Below are positions 1 to 8,091 of a stretch of DNA of 64,000 bases, piece after piece. Source of the stretch: JAHCHG01 sp965214585 (GTDB lineage Bacteria > Acidobacteriota > Blastocatellia > Pyrinomonadales > Pyrinomonadaceae); contig OZ243957.1 of assembly GCA_965214585.1 (NCBI GenBank), forward strand, positions 3,782,001-3,846,000, read 5' to 3'. The notes under the pieces were generated by a model. That model saw only the letters and a list, made by a program, of their open reading frames with translations, did no database searches and was not told the origin of the DNA. Within the stretch, counting starts at the first letter, position 1, and every line of letters begins with the position of its first letter. The translations under genes were made by a program, and so were the position numbers.

Positions 1-999
1 CCTTTCGGCGATCATTACGGTTATTATTCGCTCGAACACGATTTCCCCGTGTTCAACGCCCAAGCCGTTTTTCACCGCAAAGACGCGATATTTCCCGCAA
101 CCGTCGTCGGCAAACCCAGACAGGAAGATTTTTTCATCGGCGATTATTTGCAGGAACTCTTGTCGCCGCTTTTCCCGCTTGTAATGCCCGCCGTAAAGGA
201 TTTGTGGAGCTACGGCGAAACGGGTTTTCATTCGCTCGCCGCCGCAGTCGTAACAGAGAGATACAGCAGAGAAGCACTCGGCGCGGGTTTCAGAATCTTG
301 GGCGAAGGACAATTATCGCTGACAAAATTTCTGCTTTTGACCGACAAACCGCAAAATCTGCGCGATTTCAAATCTCTTTTTGAATACATTTTAGCGCGTG
401 TTAATTGGGCGAGCGATTTTTTCATCTTTGACCGCACATCTTTTGACACGCTCGATTACGCCAGCGGAAAATTTAACAAAGGCTCAAAAGCAATGCTCGT
501 CGGAGTCGGCGAAGCAATACGCGATTTGAAAGGAGAATTTTCGGGCGATTTGATTCAAGGAGTAAAAAAAGCGGAAGTTTTTTGCAAAGGATGCCTAGTT
601 TTAGAAACAAAAAGCTATGCGTCTGATAACGAACAGGCGGGTGGAAGCGATCAAATAAAAGTTGGAGAAATTGGAAATAGAAAAGGGCAAAATAATTTAG
701 CTGAAAAAGTTGCGAAATCGGGAAAATTTGACGATTTTGAGATTGTCGTGTTGCACGATTCAATCGAATTTGCAAAATCCGCCGATAAATTTTTATGGGC
801 GACTTGGACTAGGTTCAATCCTTCGACGGATGTTTATGCAAAAAAAGTTGAAATAAAAAATAATCATATTGTTTACGAATCGCCGATTGTTTTTGATTGC
901 CGTATGAAATCTTGGTATCCCAAGGAAGTTGAAGTCAGGGAAGACACCAAACAACTTGTAGATGAGCGTTGGAGGGAATATTTTCCAACGGGAAAATAA
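1..999 (+). CDS. ubiD: UbiD-family decarboxylase, C-terminal part (start outside window)
   Basis: The frame is open from the first base, so the N-terminus lies upstream and 332 residues are visible. It starts inside a conserved UbiD block (PFGDHYGYYS), followed by the ATVVGKPRQED stretch typical of the prenylated-FMN-dependent (de)carboxylases that act on 4-hydroxybenzoate-type or other unsaturated acids. A terminal block ending in a PIVFDCRMKSW-like segment fits the C-terminal tail of the family. The substrate cannot be decided: ubiquinone/menaquinone synthesis or aromatic acid metabolism are both possible. The next gene starts about 400 bases downstream, so this is the end of its transcription unit. 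The family call is firm; the gene name is by family only. Confidence 0.85.
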   Translation, partial: PFGDHYGYYSLEHDFPVFNAQAVFHRKDAIFPATVVGKPRQEDFFIGDYLQELLSPLFPLVMPAVKDLWSYGETGFHSLAAAVVTERYSREALGAGFRILGEGQLSLTKFLLLTDKPQNLRDFKSLFEYILARVNWASDFFIFDRTSFDTLDYASGKFNKGSKAMLVGVGEAIRDLKGEFSGDLIQGVKKAEVFCKGCLVLETKSYASDNEQAGGSDQIKVGEIGNRKGQNNLAEKVAKSGKFDDFEIVVLHDSIEFAKSADKFLWATWTRFNPSTDVYAKKVEIKNNHIVYESPIVFDCRMKSWYPKEVEVREDTKQLVDERWREYFPTGK

Positions 1000-1394
1000 T
1001 TTTTGTTTATCTTTTTTTGTTGGCAAAAGAATTAAACAGGTAAGCAAAAGATTTAATATTTATTGGGGAAATTTTATTAAGCATTTTTACCCTAAAATAT
1101 AATTGATAGATAAACCGAATGTTGAATGGTTTAGAGTTAAAAAATTATCATCTATCAATTATCAGTTATCAAATATATGTTAGGTTTTTTTTTAGTTATT
1201 ACACTTGAAAACAAATACTCACGGGCTTTATATAAGAAATTTTAATTCGCGTTTGAATTTTGCGAACGTGTGCTTAAAAAAATCCTCTGAAGTGAATCTC
1301 AAATAAATCAATTTTCAAATGAGCGTTAAAACTTTTAATGTGTTAAGATTTTCGGTTAAATTAATTTAGAATCTGATTTAAATACTTATAAATT
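1000..1394. other. A+T-rich intergenic region with a 12-bp inverted repeat
   Basis: No gene is visible in these 395 bases. A 12-bp inverted repeat has arms at 1100-1111 and 1150-1161 (TAATTGATAGAT and its complement), separated by 38 bases. A T-rich run follows around 1185-1195. It may end transcription from ubiD or be a small repeat. The remainder must hold the promoter of the RNase J gene, but I could not pick one -10/-35 pair with confidence. Confidence 0.4.
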
Positions 1395-3056
1395 GTGAAT
1401 AAAATAGAAATAATACCTTTAGGCGGCATCGGCGAATTCGGGATGAATTGTATGGGAATTCGGTATCGGGATGAGATGATCGTCGTTGATGTCGGAATGG
1501 GTTTTCCCGAAGAAACGTCGTTTGGCGTTGATATTTCGATTCCGAATTTTGATTTTTTGGAAGAATACAGAGATGATCTGACGGCTCTGATTTTGACGCA
1601 CGGACACGAAGACCACATCGGTGCGCTGCCTTATTTCTTGAAAAAATTTAATCTTCCCGTTTACGCGTCGCATTTTACGCAGGCACTTGCCGAGAAAAAA
1701 CTCGAAGAACACGAAATGCTCGACGAGGTTTTGCTGCACCGCGTTGACGCGAAGGACGTTTCGGAGATCGGAAGTTTTACTGTCGAATATATAAACGCTT
1801 CGCATTCTTTGGTTGACAGTTTTTCGCTGGCGATAAAAACTCCGGTCGGAACTCTGATTCACACGGGCGATTACAAAATTGACGAAACGCCCGTGATCGG
1901 AAAACCATATGATTTGGAAACTCTGAGAAAATACGGCGAAGAAGGTGTTTTGGCTCTGCTCGGCGATTCGACGAATGCGGCTGTTCCGGGCAGAACGCCG
2001 TCGGAACAAGCCGTTATTCCGGCATTTGAAGAGATTTTTGCCAATGCCGACGGCAGAATTTTTGTTTCGACCTTTGCTTCTTCGATGCACCGTTTGCAGA
2101 TCGTCTTCGATGTGGCGCATCAATTTGACCGCAAAGTTTGCGTTTTAGGTCGCTCGATGGTCAGAAATGTCGAACTGGCGAGCGATCTGGGGCTTTTGAA
2201 AATTCCGCACGATACTTTGGTCGAACTCGGCGAATCGCGCTCTGTGCATCACGATCAGATCGTTTATTTAGCGACGGGTTCACAAGGCGAACCGCGTGCG
2301 GCTCTGGCGAATCTGGCGAACAATTCTTATAAAGGTTTGCAGATCGAAGAAGGCGACACGGTGATTTTATCGGCGCGTATAATTCCGGGAAATGAACGGG
2401 CGATCTCTTATCTGATCGGCAACATATACAAGCGCGGCGCAAATATCATCGAAGAAAAAAGGCGTTTGGTTCACGTTTCGGGACACGCTTCGCAGGAAGA
2501 CATAAAAATTCTGACCGAAGCCGCCCAGCCGAAATTCGTCGTGCCGATTCACGGCGAATATCGTATGCTTTTTCGCCACAAGGAATTTATCAAAAATCAT
2601 CTGGAAGGCTACACGGAAGAAAATGTAGTTTTGATCGAAAACGGCGACGTTCTGGAACTGACCGAAAATTCGGCAAAGGTCGTTGAGAAAAACGAGATCG
2701 GGAAATCATTTATAGACCAATCGGGCTATGAAGAAATCGAATATGAAATCGTCCGCGAGCGCAAGAAACTTGCTTACAGCGGAATGATTTCGCTTGTCGT
2801 TACGATTGACAAAAAAACAAAAGAATTAAAAGGCGAGCCGCAAATCACGGTTCAGGGAGTTGCCGGAATTGATGTTTTGAACGGAACTTTGAAAAGCGCG
2901 AGAGAATCGGTTTCAAACGCAGTCGAAAATATGAAACGCGAAGAATTTGCCGATAAAAATCAAGCGAAGGAGAATTTGCGGATTCATTTGAAGCGTTTTA
3001 TCCAACAGGAAACAGGAACGAAACCCGTGATTATTCCGACGGTTATTGAGGTTTGA
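1395..3056 (+). CDS. rnj: Ribonuclease J
   Basis: A 553-residue beta-CASP metallo-beta-lactamase ribonuclease that degrades and processes RNA by endo- and 5'-exonucleolytic action in the cytoplasm. The N-terminal EIIPLGGIGEFGMN is the usual RNase J opening. The zinc-binding motif HGHEDH is at residues 69-74, later metal ligands sit in HTGDYK and LLGDSTNA, and a VSGHAS-type beta-CASP motif and a C-terminal domain follow. Length matches the family (about 550-560). The start is GTG at 1395, just before the conserved N-terminus. It has its own upstream region and a 200-base gap downstream, so it is probably monocistronic. J1/J2 paralogues cannot be told apart here. Confidence 0.95.
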   Translation: MNKIEIIPLGGIGEFGMNCMGIRYRDEMIVVDVGMGFPEETSFGVDISIPNFDFLEEYRDDLTALILTHGHEDHIGALPYFLKKFNLPVYASHFTQALAEKKLEEHEMLDEVLLHRVDAKDVSEIGSFTVEYINASHSLVDSFSLAIKTPVGTLIHTGDYKIDETPVIGKPYDLETLRKYGEEGVLALLGDSTNAAVPGRTPSEQAVIPAFEEIFANADGRIFVSTFASSMHRLQIVFDVAHQFDRKVCVLGRSMVRNVELASDLGLLKIPHDTLVELGESRSVHHDQIVYLATGSQGEPRAALANLANNSYKGLQIEEGDTVILSARIIPGNERAISYLIGNIYKRGANIIEEKRRLVHVSGHASQEDIKILTEAAQPKFVVPIHGEYRMLFRHKEFIKNHLEGYTEENVVLIENGDVLELTENSAKVVEKNEIGKSFIDQSGYEEIEYEIVRERKKLAYSGMISLVVTIDKKTKELKGEPQITVQGVAGIDVLNGTLKSARESVSNAVENMKREEFADKNQAKENLRIHLKRFIQQETGTKPVIIPTVIEV

Positions 3057-3254
3057 AGATAAGAAATTTGCCCGCCAATGAACGCGAATAAGCACGAATA
3101 AGAAAAAGAAATTTTAACAGGGATGAAAGGGATAAAGGAGATTTTTTAAGATATAAATTTTTTATTTTTTACTTGTCCTTTTCATTTCGTTAATTACTGT
3201 TAAATAAATCTTGAAAAAGTATATAAATCTTCTCCGATTGCAAAATAATTTCAA

Positions 3255-3695
3255 ATGAATTTTTCGGCAAAAGAGTTATTGAAAAAATCGAAAATAGAAG
3301 TTTCGCCCGAAACTTTTTCTTTGATTTCTCTGTCAAACGAAAACTGGCTCAAACTTCTCGAAAACCCGGAACTTTCGCCCAGAATGACCGCGCCGTTTAT
3401 GATTTTCCGCGACAAGCGGGAAATTACGCTGCTGCTTGATGAAATTGATTTCGGCGCAATCAAGAACGCGATTCAAAACGCGAAAACGGAAGGAAATTTC
3501 AGACTTTTGACGTTTGATATTGAACTCGGCTTTGAAGTCGTCGGTTTTATGGCTGAAATTACGAGAATTTTAGCCGAAGCGGAAATTTCAATTGTCGCGC
3601 TTTCGGCATTTTCGCGCGATCATATTTTGATAAAACAAGCTGATTTATCAAATGCGTTGAAGGCTTTGAGAAATTTTGTTGACGATATTTGTTAA
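3255..3695 (+). CDS. ACT domain-containing protein
   Basis: A 146-residue cytoplasmic protein. The C-terminal half (LLTFDIELGFEVVGFMAEITRILAEAEISIVALSAFSRDHILIK) reads as a small-molecule-binding ACT fold: a beta strand, a helix containing a FMAEITRILAEA pattern, then a strand ending in the DHILIK segment. The N-terminal half resembles the first of the paired ACT-like units seen in CASTOR-type/DUF proteins. No catalytic domain is attached, so a regulatory or amino-acid-sensing role is inferred only from the fold. It is followed at once by an inverted-repeat element, so it is unlikely to be co-transcribed with the SDR downstream. Confidence 0.7.
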   Translation: MNFSAKELLKKSKIEVSPETFSLISLSNENWLKLLENPELSPRMTAPFMIFRDKREITLLLDEIDFGAIKNAIQNAKTEGNFRLLTFDIELGFEVVGFMAEITRILAEAEISIVALSAFSRDHILIKQADLSNALKALRNFVDDIC

Positions 3696-3717
3696 GTTTG
3701 AAGGGTGGTGTTCAAGG

Positions 3718-3893
3718 AGGCAGAAACCCGACAGTTATGAAGGGTGATGTTCTAACAGGCTGAAACCCGACAGTTATGGAGGGTGCTGTTTACAAATCGA
3801 GAAGTTAAACGAAAATCGGCGTTCGCAGCAATTTTTCAAATTGACGATTATACTAATCAATCAGCACCCTCCATAACTGTCGGGTTTCTGCCT
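3718..3893. repeat. Inverted-repeat element, family A copy 1 (duplicated left arm)
   Basis: The left arm occurs twice in tandem (3718-3749, diverged, and 3757-3788), each containing AACCCGACAGTTATG. The reverse-complement arm lies at 3862-3893. The same roughly 32-bp arm recurs at 10899, 11940 and 27571. A further fragment resembling the arm's end lies at about 3698-3711. The element sits between the ACT and SDR genes, and its right arm falls within a spurious upstream extension of the SDR reading frame. It has no ORF of its own and looks like a MITE- or REP-type non-coding mobile repeat. Confidence 0.85.
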
Positions 3894-3905
3894 GCGCTTT
3901 TATCA

Positions 3906-4679
3906 ATGAATTTTTGGAAAGACAAAATCATTTTATTAACCGGCGCGTCAAGCGGAATTGGCGAGGCTTTAGCTTATGAAATGGCAAAGCGCGGGGCAAT
4001 CGTCGGATTGTTGGCGCGGCGTGAAGAAAAATTAAAAGTTATCTGCGATAAAATCGAAAAAAGCGGCGGAAAGGCGAGAGTCTTGGCGGCTGATGTGCGG
4101 GAAAAAAAAGCGGTTTTTGCGGCGGCGGAAAAATTGCGCGATGAATTCGGCAAAATTGATATTTTGATCGCAAATGCGGGAATCGGCGGAAACAATCGGG
4201 AAACGAGAGAATTTCAAGCGGAAGCGGTTACAAAAGTTATCGAAATAAATCTGATCGGCGCGGTCAATTCAGTTGCCGCCGTTTTGCCCGAAATGCTCAA
4301 GCGGAAAAACGGGCAAATTGCTGCCGTTTCAAGCCTTGCGGGTTTTCGCGGCTTGCCGAAATCGGCGGCTTATTCGGCGAGCAAAGCGGGAATGACGGCG
4401 TTTTTTGAAAGCCTTAGGCTTGACGTTCAGCACGAGAAAATTGACGTAACGATCATTCAGCCGGGTTTTATCAAAACTCCTCTGACATCCGGCAGAGCGA
4501 AAAAAATGCCGTTTTTGATGGAACTCGAAAATTCGATTCCTTATTTTCTCAAAGCAATCGAAAAGCGCAAAAAGTTTGCGGCGTTTCCGTGGCAGTTGGC
4601 GACGATTGTTCGCTCGGCGCGAATTTTTCCGGCGTGGCTTTACGATAAAATTGCGGCAAAAGCGAGATACAGAGAATGA
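3906..4679 (+). CDS. Short-chain dehydrogenase/reductase (SDR)
   Basis: A 257-residue classical SDR oxidoreductase. The Rossmann motif TGASSGIG lies near residues 12-19, then NAG near the middle, the catalytic Ser in AAVSSLAG, and YSASK as the YxxxK pair. The C-terminal part (IQPGFIKTPLT) fits the family. The frame is open back to 3783, but that extension is made of the family A repeat arm, so I place the start at ATG 3906, directly ahead of the Rossmann strand. The preference for NAD or NADP and the substrate are unknown; the sequence resembles the DltE/YqjQ-like SDRs. An intergenic region of about 120 bases follows. Confidence 0.9.
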   Translation: MNFWKDKIILLTGASSGIGEALAYEMAKRGAIVGLLARREEKLKVICDKIEKSGGKARVLAADVREKKAVFAAAEKLRDEFGKIDILIANAGIGGNNRETREFQAEAVTKVIEINLIGAVNSVAAVLPEMLKRKNGQIAAVSSLAGFRGLPKSAAYSASKAGMTAFFESLRLDVQHEKIDVTIIQPGFIKTPLTSGRAKKMPFLMELENSIPYFLKAIEKRKKFAAFPWQLATIVRSARIFPAWLYDKIAAKARYRE

Positions 4680-4801
4680 ATTCGATTTGGGATTTGGGAT
4701 TTCTGATTTCTGATTTGGAAAAATATTTTGACGAATCTTTGTAAATGTAAGAAAATCTAAAGGTTTATAAAATTTCCTTTCTTTTATTACATTAATTTTT
4801 T

Positions 4802-5695
4802 ATGGATTTATTACAAGCCGTTATTCTCGGAATCGTGCAGGGATTGACCGAATTTATTCCGGTCAGTTCAACGGCGCATCTTGTTTTTGCCAGCCGTTTT
4901 ACGAATTTATACGGCGGCAATCCGGCACAAATTACGGCGACGATGGCGGTTATCCAACTCGGAACTTTAGCCGCCGTTTTTGTCTATTTCGCTTCGGACA
5001 TTTTGAGCATCGCAGTTGCTTTTATCCGCGATCATTTTGCGCTTTTAACCGGGAAAAGAAAGATTTTTTCGGGAACGCACGGAATCCGTCCGATGTGGCT
5101 TTCCGACGAATCTTGGCTCGGCTGGCTGATTATAATCGGTTCGATTCCGGTTGGCATCATCGGGCTTTTGTTCAAAGACGAGATCGAAGGTGCTTTGACA
5201 AAAAATCTCTGGATAATTTCGATAATGCTGATCGCCGTCGCGCTGCTGCTTGCATTTGCCGAATTTGCGGGAAAACAGCGAAAGGATATAAAACAACTGA
5301 CAATCTTTGACGCGCTGATTGTCGGTTTTTCGCAGGTTCTCGCGCTCGTTCCGGGCGCAAGCCGTTCGGGTTCGACAATTATGGGCGGACTTTTTTCCGG
5401 CTTAAAGCGCGAAACTGCGGCAAGATTTTCGTTTTTGCTGATGATTCCGGCGATTACGGCAAGCGGATTATTGCAGCTTTACGAAGCGTGGCATATTTTG
5501 CCGAAAGACAGTTTTACGCCGCTTTTTGTCGGAACAATCGTCGCCGGAATCGTCGGTTATCTTTCGATCTGGTTTCTGCTCGCATTCTTAAAGAAAAATT
5601 CAACGGCAATTTTTATCGTTTACCGAATCGTTTTAGGCGCGGTGATCTTAATTCTGCTGTGGCTGAATGTTATCAGTCCGCAGGTTAATATTTAG
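4802..5695 (+). CDS. uppP: Undecaprenyl-diphosphatase
   Basis: A 297-residue polytopic inner-membrane enzyme that dephosphorylates undecaprenyl pyrophosphate, recycling the lipid carrier for peptidoglycan and polysaccharide synthesis. The BacA/UppP hallmark QGLTEFIPVSSTAH is at residues 13-26 with the catalytic Glu, and the second motif PGASRSG is near residue 185. Several hydrophobic segments follow to the C-terminus. Length is a little over the usual 265-280 because of a soluble loop containing HGIRPMW. It confers bacitracin tolerance in other bacteria. A strong inverted repeat begins 5 bases after the stop codon. Confidence 0.96.
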   Translation: MDLLQAVILGIVQGLTEFIPVSSTAHLVFASRFTNLYGGNPAQITATMAVIQLGTLAAVFVYFASDILSIAVAFIRDHFALLTGKRKIFSGTHGIRPMWLSDESWLGWLIIIGSIPVGIIGLLFKDEIEGALTKNLWIISIMLIAVALLLAFAEFAGKQRKDIKQLTIFDALIVGFSQVLALVPGASRSGSTIMGGLFSGLKRETAARFSFLLMIPAITASGLLQLYEAWHILPKDSFTPLFVGTIVAGIVGYLSIWFLLAFLKKNSTAIFIVYRIVLGAVILILLWLNVISPQVNI

Positions 5696-5700
5696 GAAGT

Positions 5701-5751
5701 GAGAAGTGAGAAATGAGAATTGAAATTTTTACTTCTCATTTCTCACTTCTC
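5701..5751. terminator. 19-bp perfect inverted repeat after uppP
   Basis: Arms at 5701-5719 (GAGAAGTGAGAAATGAGAA) and 5733-5751 are exact reverse complements with a 13-base loop. It lies directly after the uppP stop and before recJ. It could end uppP transcription, but no clean T-run follows the stem, and the arm is built of GTGAGAA-like direct repeats, so it may equally be a small simple-sequence repeat. Confidence 0.5.
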
Positions 5752-5809
5752 ATCTTTCACTTTTCACTTATTTCCATTCTTGAGCGTAAAAACTTACAAT
5801 AAAGACCGA

Positions 5810-7504
5810 ATGAAACGCTGGACAATCCAAAAACATAATCGCGCCGATGCCGCGAAACTTGCCGAATCTCTGAAAGTTTCGCCGCTTGTCGCCGCGCTTC
5901 TTATTTCGCGCGGTTACGATACGGAAGAAAGCGCGGCAAAATTTCTCGATCCGTCATATAAAGATTTGCACGAACCGTATTTGTTAAAAGATTTGAAAAC
6001 GGCGGTTGAACGGATTTTTAAGGCGATTGAAAATCAGGAAAAGATTTTGGTGTGGGGCGATTACGATGTTGACGGAACGACGGGAACGGTTGTTTTGCGA
6101 AAGGCACTCGAAATTTTGGGAGCGAAATCCGCTTTTCACATTCCGCATCGTTTTACGGAAGGATACGGAATAAATATTTCCGCGCTCGAAAAGGCGAAAG
6201 AGCGCGGTTTTAGTTTGATAATCAGTGTTGATTGCGGAATCAGAAGTTTTGAGCCGGTTGTTTGGGCAAAAGAAAACGGTCTGGATTTTATAATTACCGA
6301 TCATCATTTGCCTGACGAAGCAAAGGGAAATCCCGACGCGCTTGCCGTTATAAATCCGAATCAGCCGGACTGCAAATATCCCGACAAATCTCTCGCCGGA
6401 GTCGGAGTCGCGTTTAAGCTGGTTCACGCGCTTTTGCGGGAAAAGGATAGAGAAAATGCGGTCAGAGGTTTTCTCAAAGTCGTGGCAATCGGGACAATTG
6501 CCGACGTGATGAAACTGACGGGCGAAAATCGCGCAATTGTGTCGCTCGGTTTGCGTGATTTGCCGAAAGCGCACAATTACGGCTTGAAGGCTCTGATGGA
6601 AGTTGCCGACTGCACGGGCGAAATGTCGAGTTACGACATCGGTTTTCGCATCGCGCCCAGAATCAATGCGGCGGGCAGAATGGATGCGGCGCGTTACGTT
6701 GTTGATCTGCTCGAAACCGACGATTTTGACGAGGCGCGAAGACTTGCCGAAATGCTCGATAAGCGAAACAGGGAACGGCAGCAGGTTCAGACGGACATCA
6801 CGAAAAAGGCGTTTTTGGAAACGTCTGATATTATGGAACAAAATTTCGTCGTCGTCGCCGGAGAAGATTGGCATCAGGGCGTGATCGGTTTAGCGGCATC
6901 GAAAATTTCCGAAAAACTTTATCGCCCGTCAATCGTCATTTCCTTAAAAGACGGCATCGGAAAAGGCAGCGCGAGAAGTATTTCGGGTTATCATCTGCTC
7001 AACGGTTTGGAATCGTGCAAGGAATTATTTGAAAGTTTCGGCGGACACCAAGCGGCGGCGGGAATGACGATCAAATCCGAAAACATCGCGGAATTACGAA
7101 GACGTATGAACGCGCACGTTGCGGAAAATCTGTCTGAGGAAGATTTGATTCCCGAAGTAAAAATTGACGCGCCGGTTTCATCGAAAACGCTGAATCTGGA
7201 TTTAATTGATGAATTAAAACAACTTGCGCCGTTCGGAATGGGAAATCCCAAACCGAAATTCGTAACCGGGAATCTTTTTCTGACCGCCGATCCGTTTGTG
7301 ATGAAGGAAAAGCACTTGAAATTAAAATTTGCCGACAAATCAGGTAAACCGTTTGAAGCGGTTTGGTGGGACGGCGTGGAAAAATCGCAGGATATTTCGC
7401 TTGTGCCGAACGGAAGTTTTGATCTCGCATATTCTCCCGAAGCCAACACTTGGCGCGGAAATACCAAATTACAGCTTGTCGTCAAAGACATCAGAAAAAG
7501 TTGA
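5810..7504 (+). CDS. recJ: Single-stranded-DNA-specific exonuclease RecJ
   Basis: A 564-residue DHH-family 5'-3' single-strand exonuclease used in recombination and mismatch or base-excision repair. DYDVDG (residues 84-89) and DHH (164-166) are the manganese-binding motifs. The DHHA1 part carries GxGSARS and GGHQAAAGM. A C-terminal OB-like domain ends the protein. The frame is open from 5720, but those codons fall in the inverted repeat after uppP, and ATG 5810 gives the usual RecJ N-terminus and length (about 565-575), so it is chosen. The stop is about 100 bases before the Uma2-like gene. Confidence 0.96.
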   Translation: MKRWTIQKHNRADAAKLAESLKVSPLVAALLISRGYDTEESAAKFLDPSYKDLHEPYLLKDLKTAVERIFKAIENQEKILVWGDYDVDGTTGTVVLRKALEILGAKSAFHIPHRFTEGYGINISALEKAKERGFSLIISVDCGIRSFEPVVWAKENGLDFIITDHHLPDEAKGNPDALAVINPNQPDCKYPDKSLAGVGVAFKLVHALLREKDRENAVRGFLKVVAIGTIADVMKLTGENRAIVSLGLRDLPKAHNYGLKALMEVADCTGEMSSYDIGFRIAPRINAAGRMDAARYVVDLLETDDFDEARRLAEMLDKRNRERQQVQTDITKKAFLETSDIMEQNFVVVAGEDWHQGVIGLAASKISEKLYRPSIVISLKDGIGKGSARSISGYHLLNGLESCKELFESFGGHQAAAGMTIKSENIAELRRRMNAHVAENLSEEDLIPEVKIDAPVSSKTLNLDLIDELKQLAPFGMGNPKPKFVTGNLFLTADPFVMKEKHLKLKFADKSGKPFEAVWWDGVEKSQDISLVPNGSFDLAYSPEANTWRGNTKLQLVVKDIRKS

Positions 7505-7611
7505 ACATTATTTTAAAGAAAGCGTTTCACCTTTATTCGCCATCATAAAAAAAGTTCAGGAGCGTGATTTTTTCTCGGTTTTATAATTTAATAAGTCGGA
7601 AAGAGGTTTTT

Positions 7612-8088
7612 ATGGATTTAGCGGTAAAATGGCGGGAAACTTTGGAAAATCCGTTTTTGAAAAATTTACCGTTTAAGGTAGAACTCAATAAATACGGCAA
7701 AATTTTGATGAGTCCGGCATCAAATAAACACGGAATTTTACAATATAAAACTGCCGAAAAAATTGAAGATAATTTGCCGAACGGAGTAATTATTATTGAA
7801 TGTTCGATTTTAACAAGGGACGGCGTGAAGGTTGCCGATGTTGCTTGGGCTTCAAATGAATTTATGGCTGAATTCGGCGAAGTAACGCCGTTTCCGAAAT
7901 CTCCAGAAATTTGCGTGGAAATCGTTTCGCCAAGCAACAGCAAAACTGAAATGGAAGAGAAAACGGGATCGTATCTGGAAAAAGGCGCGTTGGAAGTTTG
8001 GATAATTTCGGAAAATAAAACAATCAAGTTTTACAATCATATCGGAGAAATCGAAAGTTCAAAATTCGTCAAAAATTTCAGCTTGTAG
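7612..8088 (+). CDS. Uma2-type (DUF820) PD-(D/E)XK superfamily protein
   Basis: A 158-residue protein with the family core: a strand pair around ILTRDGVKVADVAW, then PEICVEIVSPSNSKTEM, and K..SYLEKGALEVWII at the end. Uma2 proteins have a restriction-endonuclease-like fold, are abundant in Cyanobacteria and Acidobacteria, and have no settled role. ATG 7612 is preferred over upstream starts because a GGAAAGAGG Shine-Dalgarno sequence lies 6 bases before it and homologues begin close to this point. Its stop is 3 bases from the start of the LptC-LptA gene, so the two may be co-transcribed. Confidence 0.75.
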   Translation: MDLAVKWRETLENPFLKNLPFKVELNKYGKILMSPASNKHGILQYKTAEKIEDNLPNGVIIIECSILTRDGVKVADVAWASNEFMAEFGEVTPFPKSPEICVEIVSPSNSKTEMEEKTGSYLEKGALEVWIISENKTIKFYNHIGEIESSKFVKNFSL

Positions 8089-8091
8089 AAA

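Noticed and set aside
617..630. The 13-base word GCGTCTGATAACG occurs at about 618, 47668 and 56694
   Set aside because: It falls inside three unrelated coding regions (UbiD, Wza-like, MutS) without longer similarity. In a 64 kb window with biased composition a triple 13-mer is not improbable, and the UbiD context aligns with normal family sequence.
3783..3905. Upstream extension of the SDR reading frame
   Set aside because: These codons consist of the family A repeat arm and spacer. The Rossmann motif begins right after ATG 3906, the normal place.
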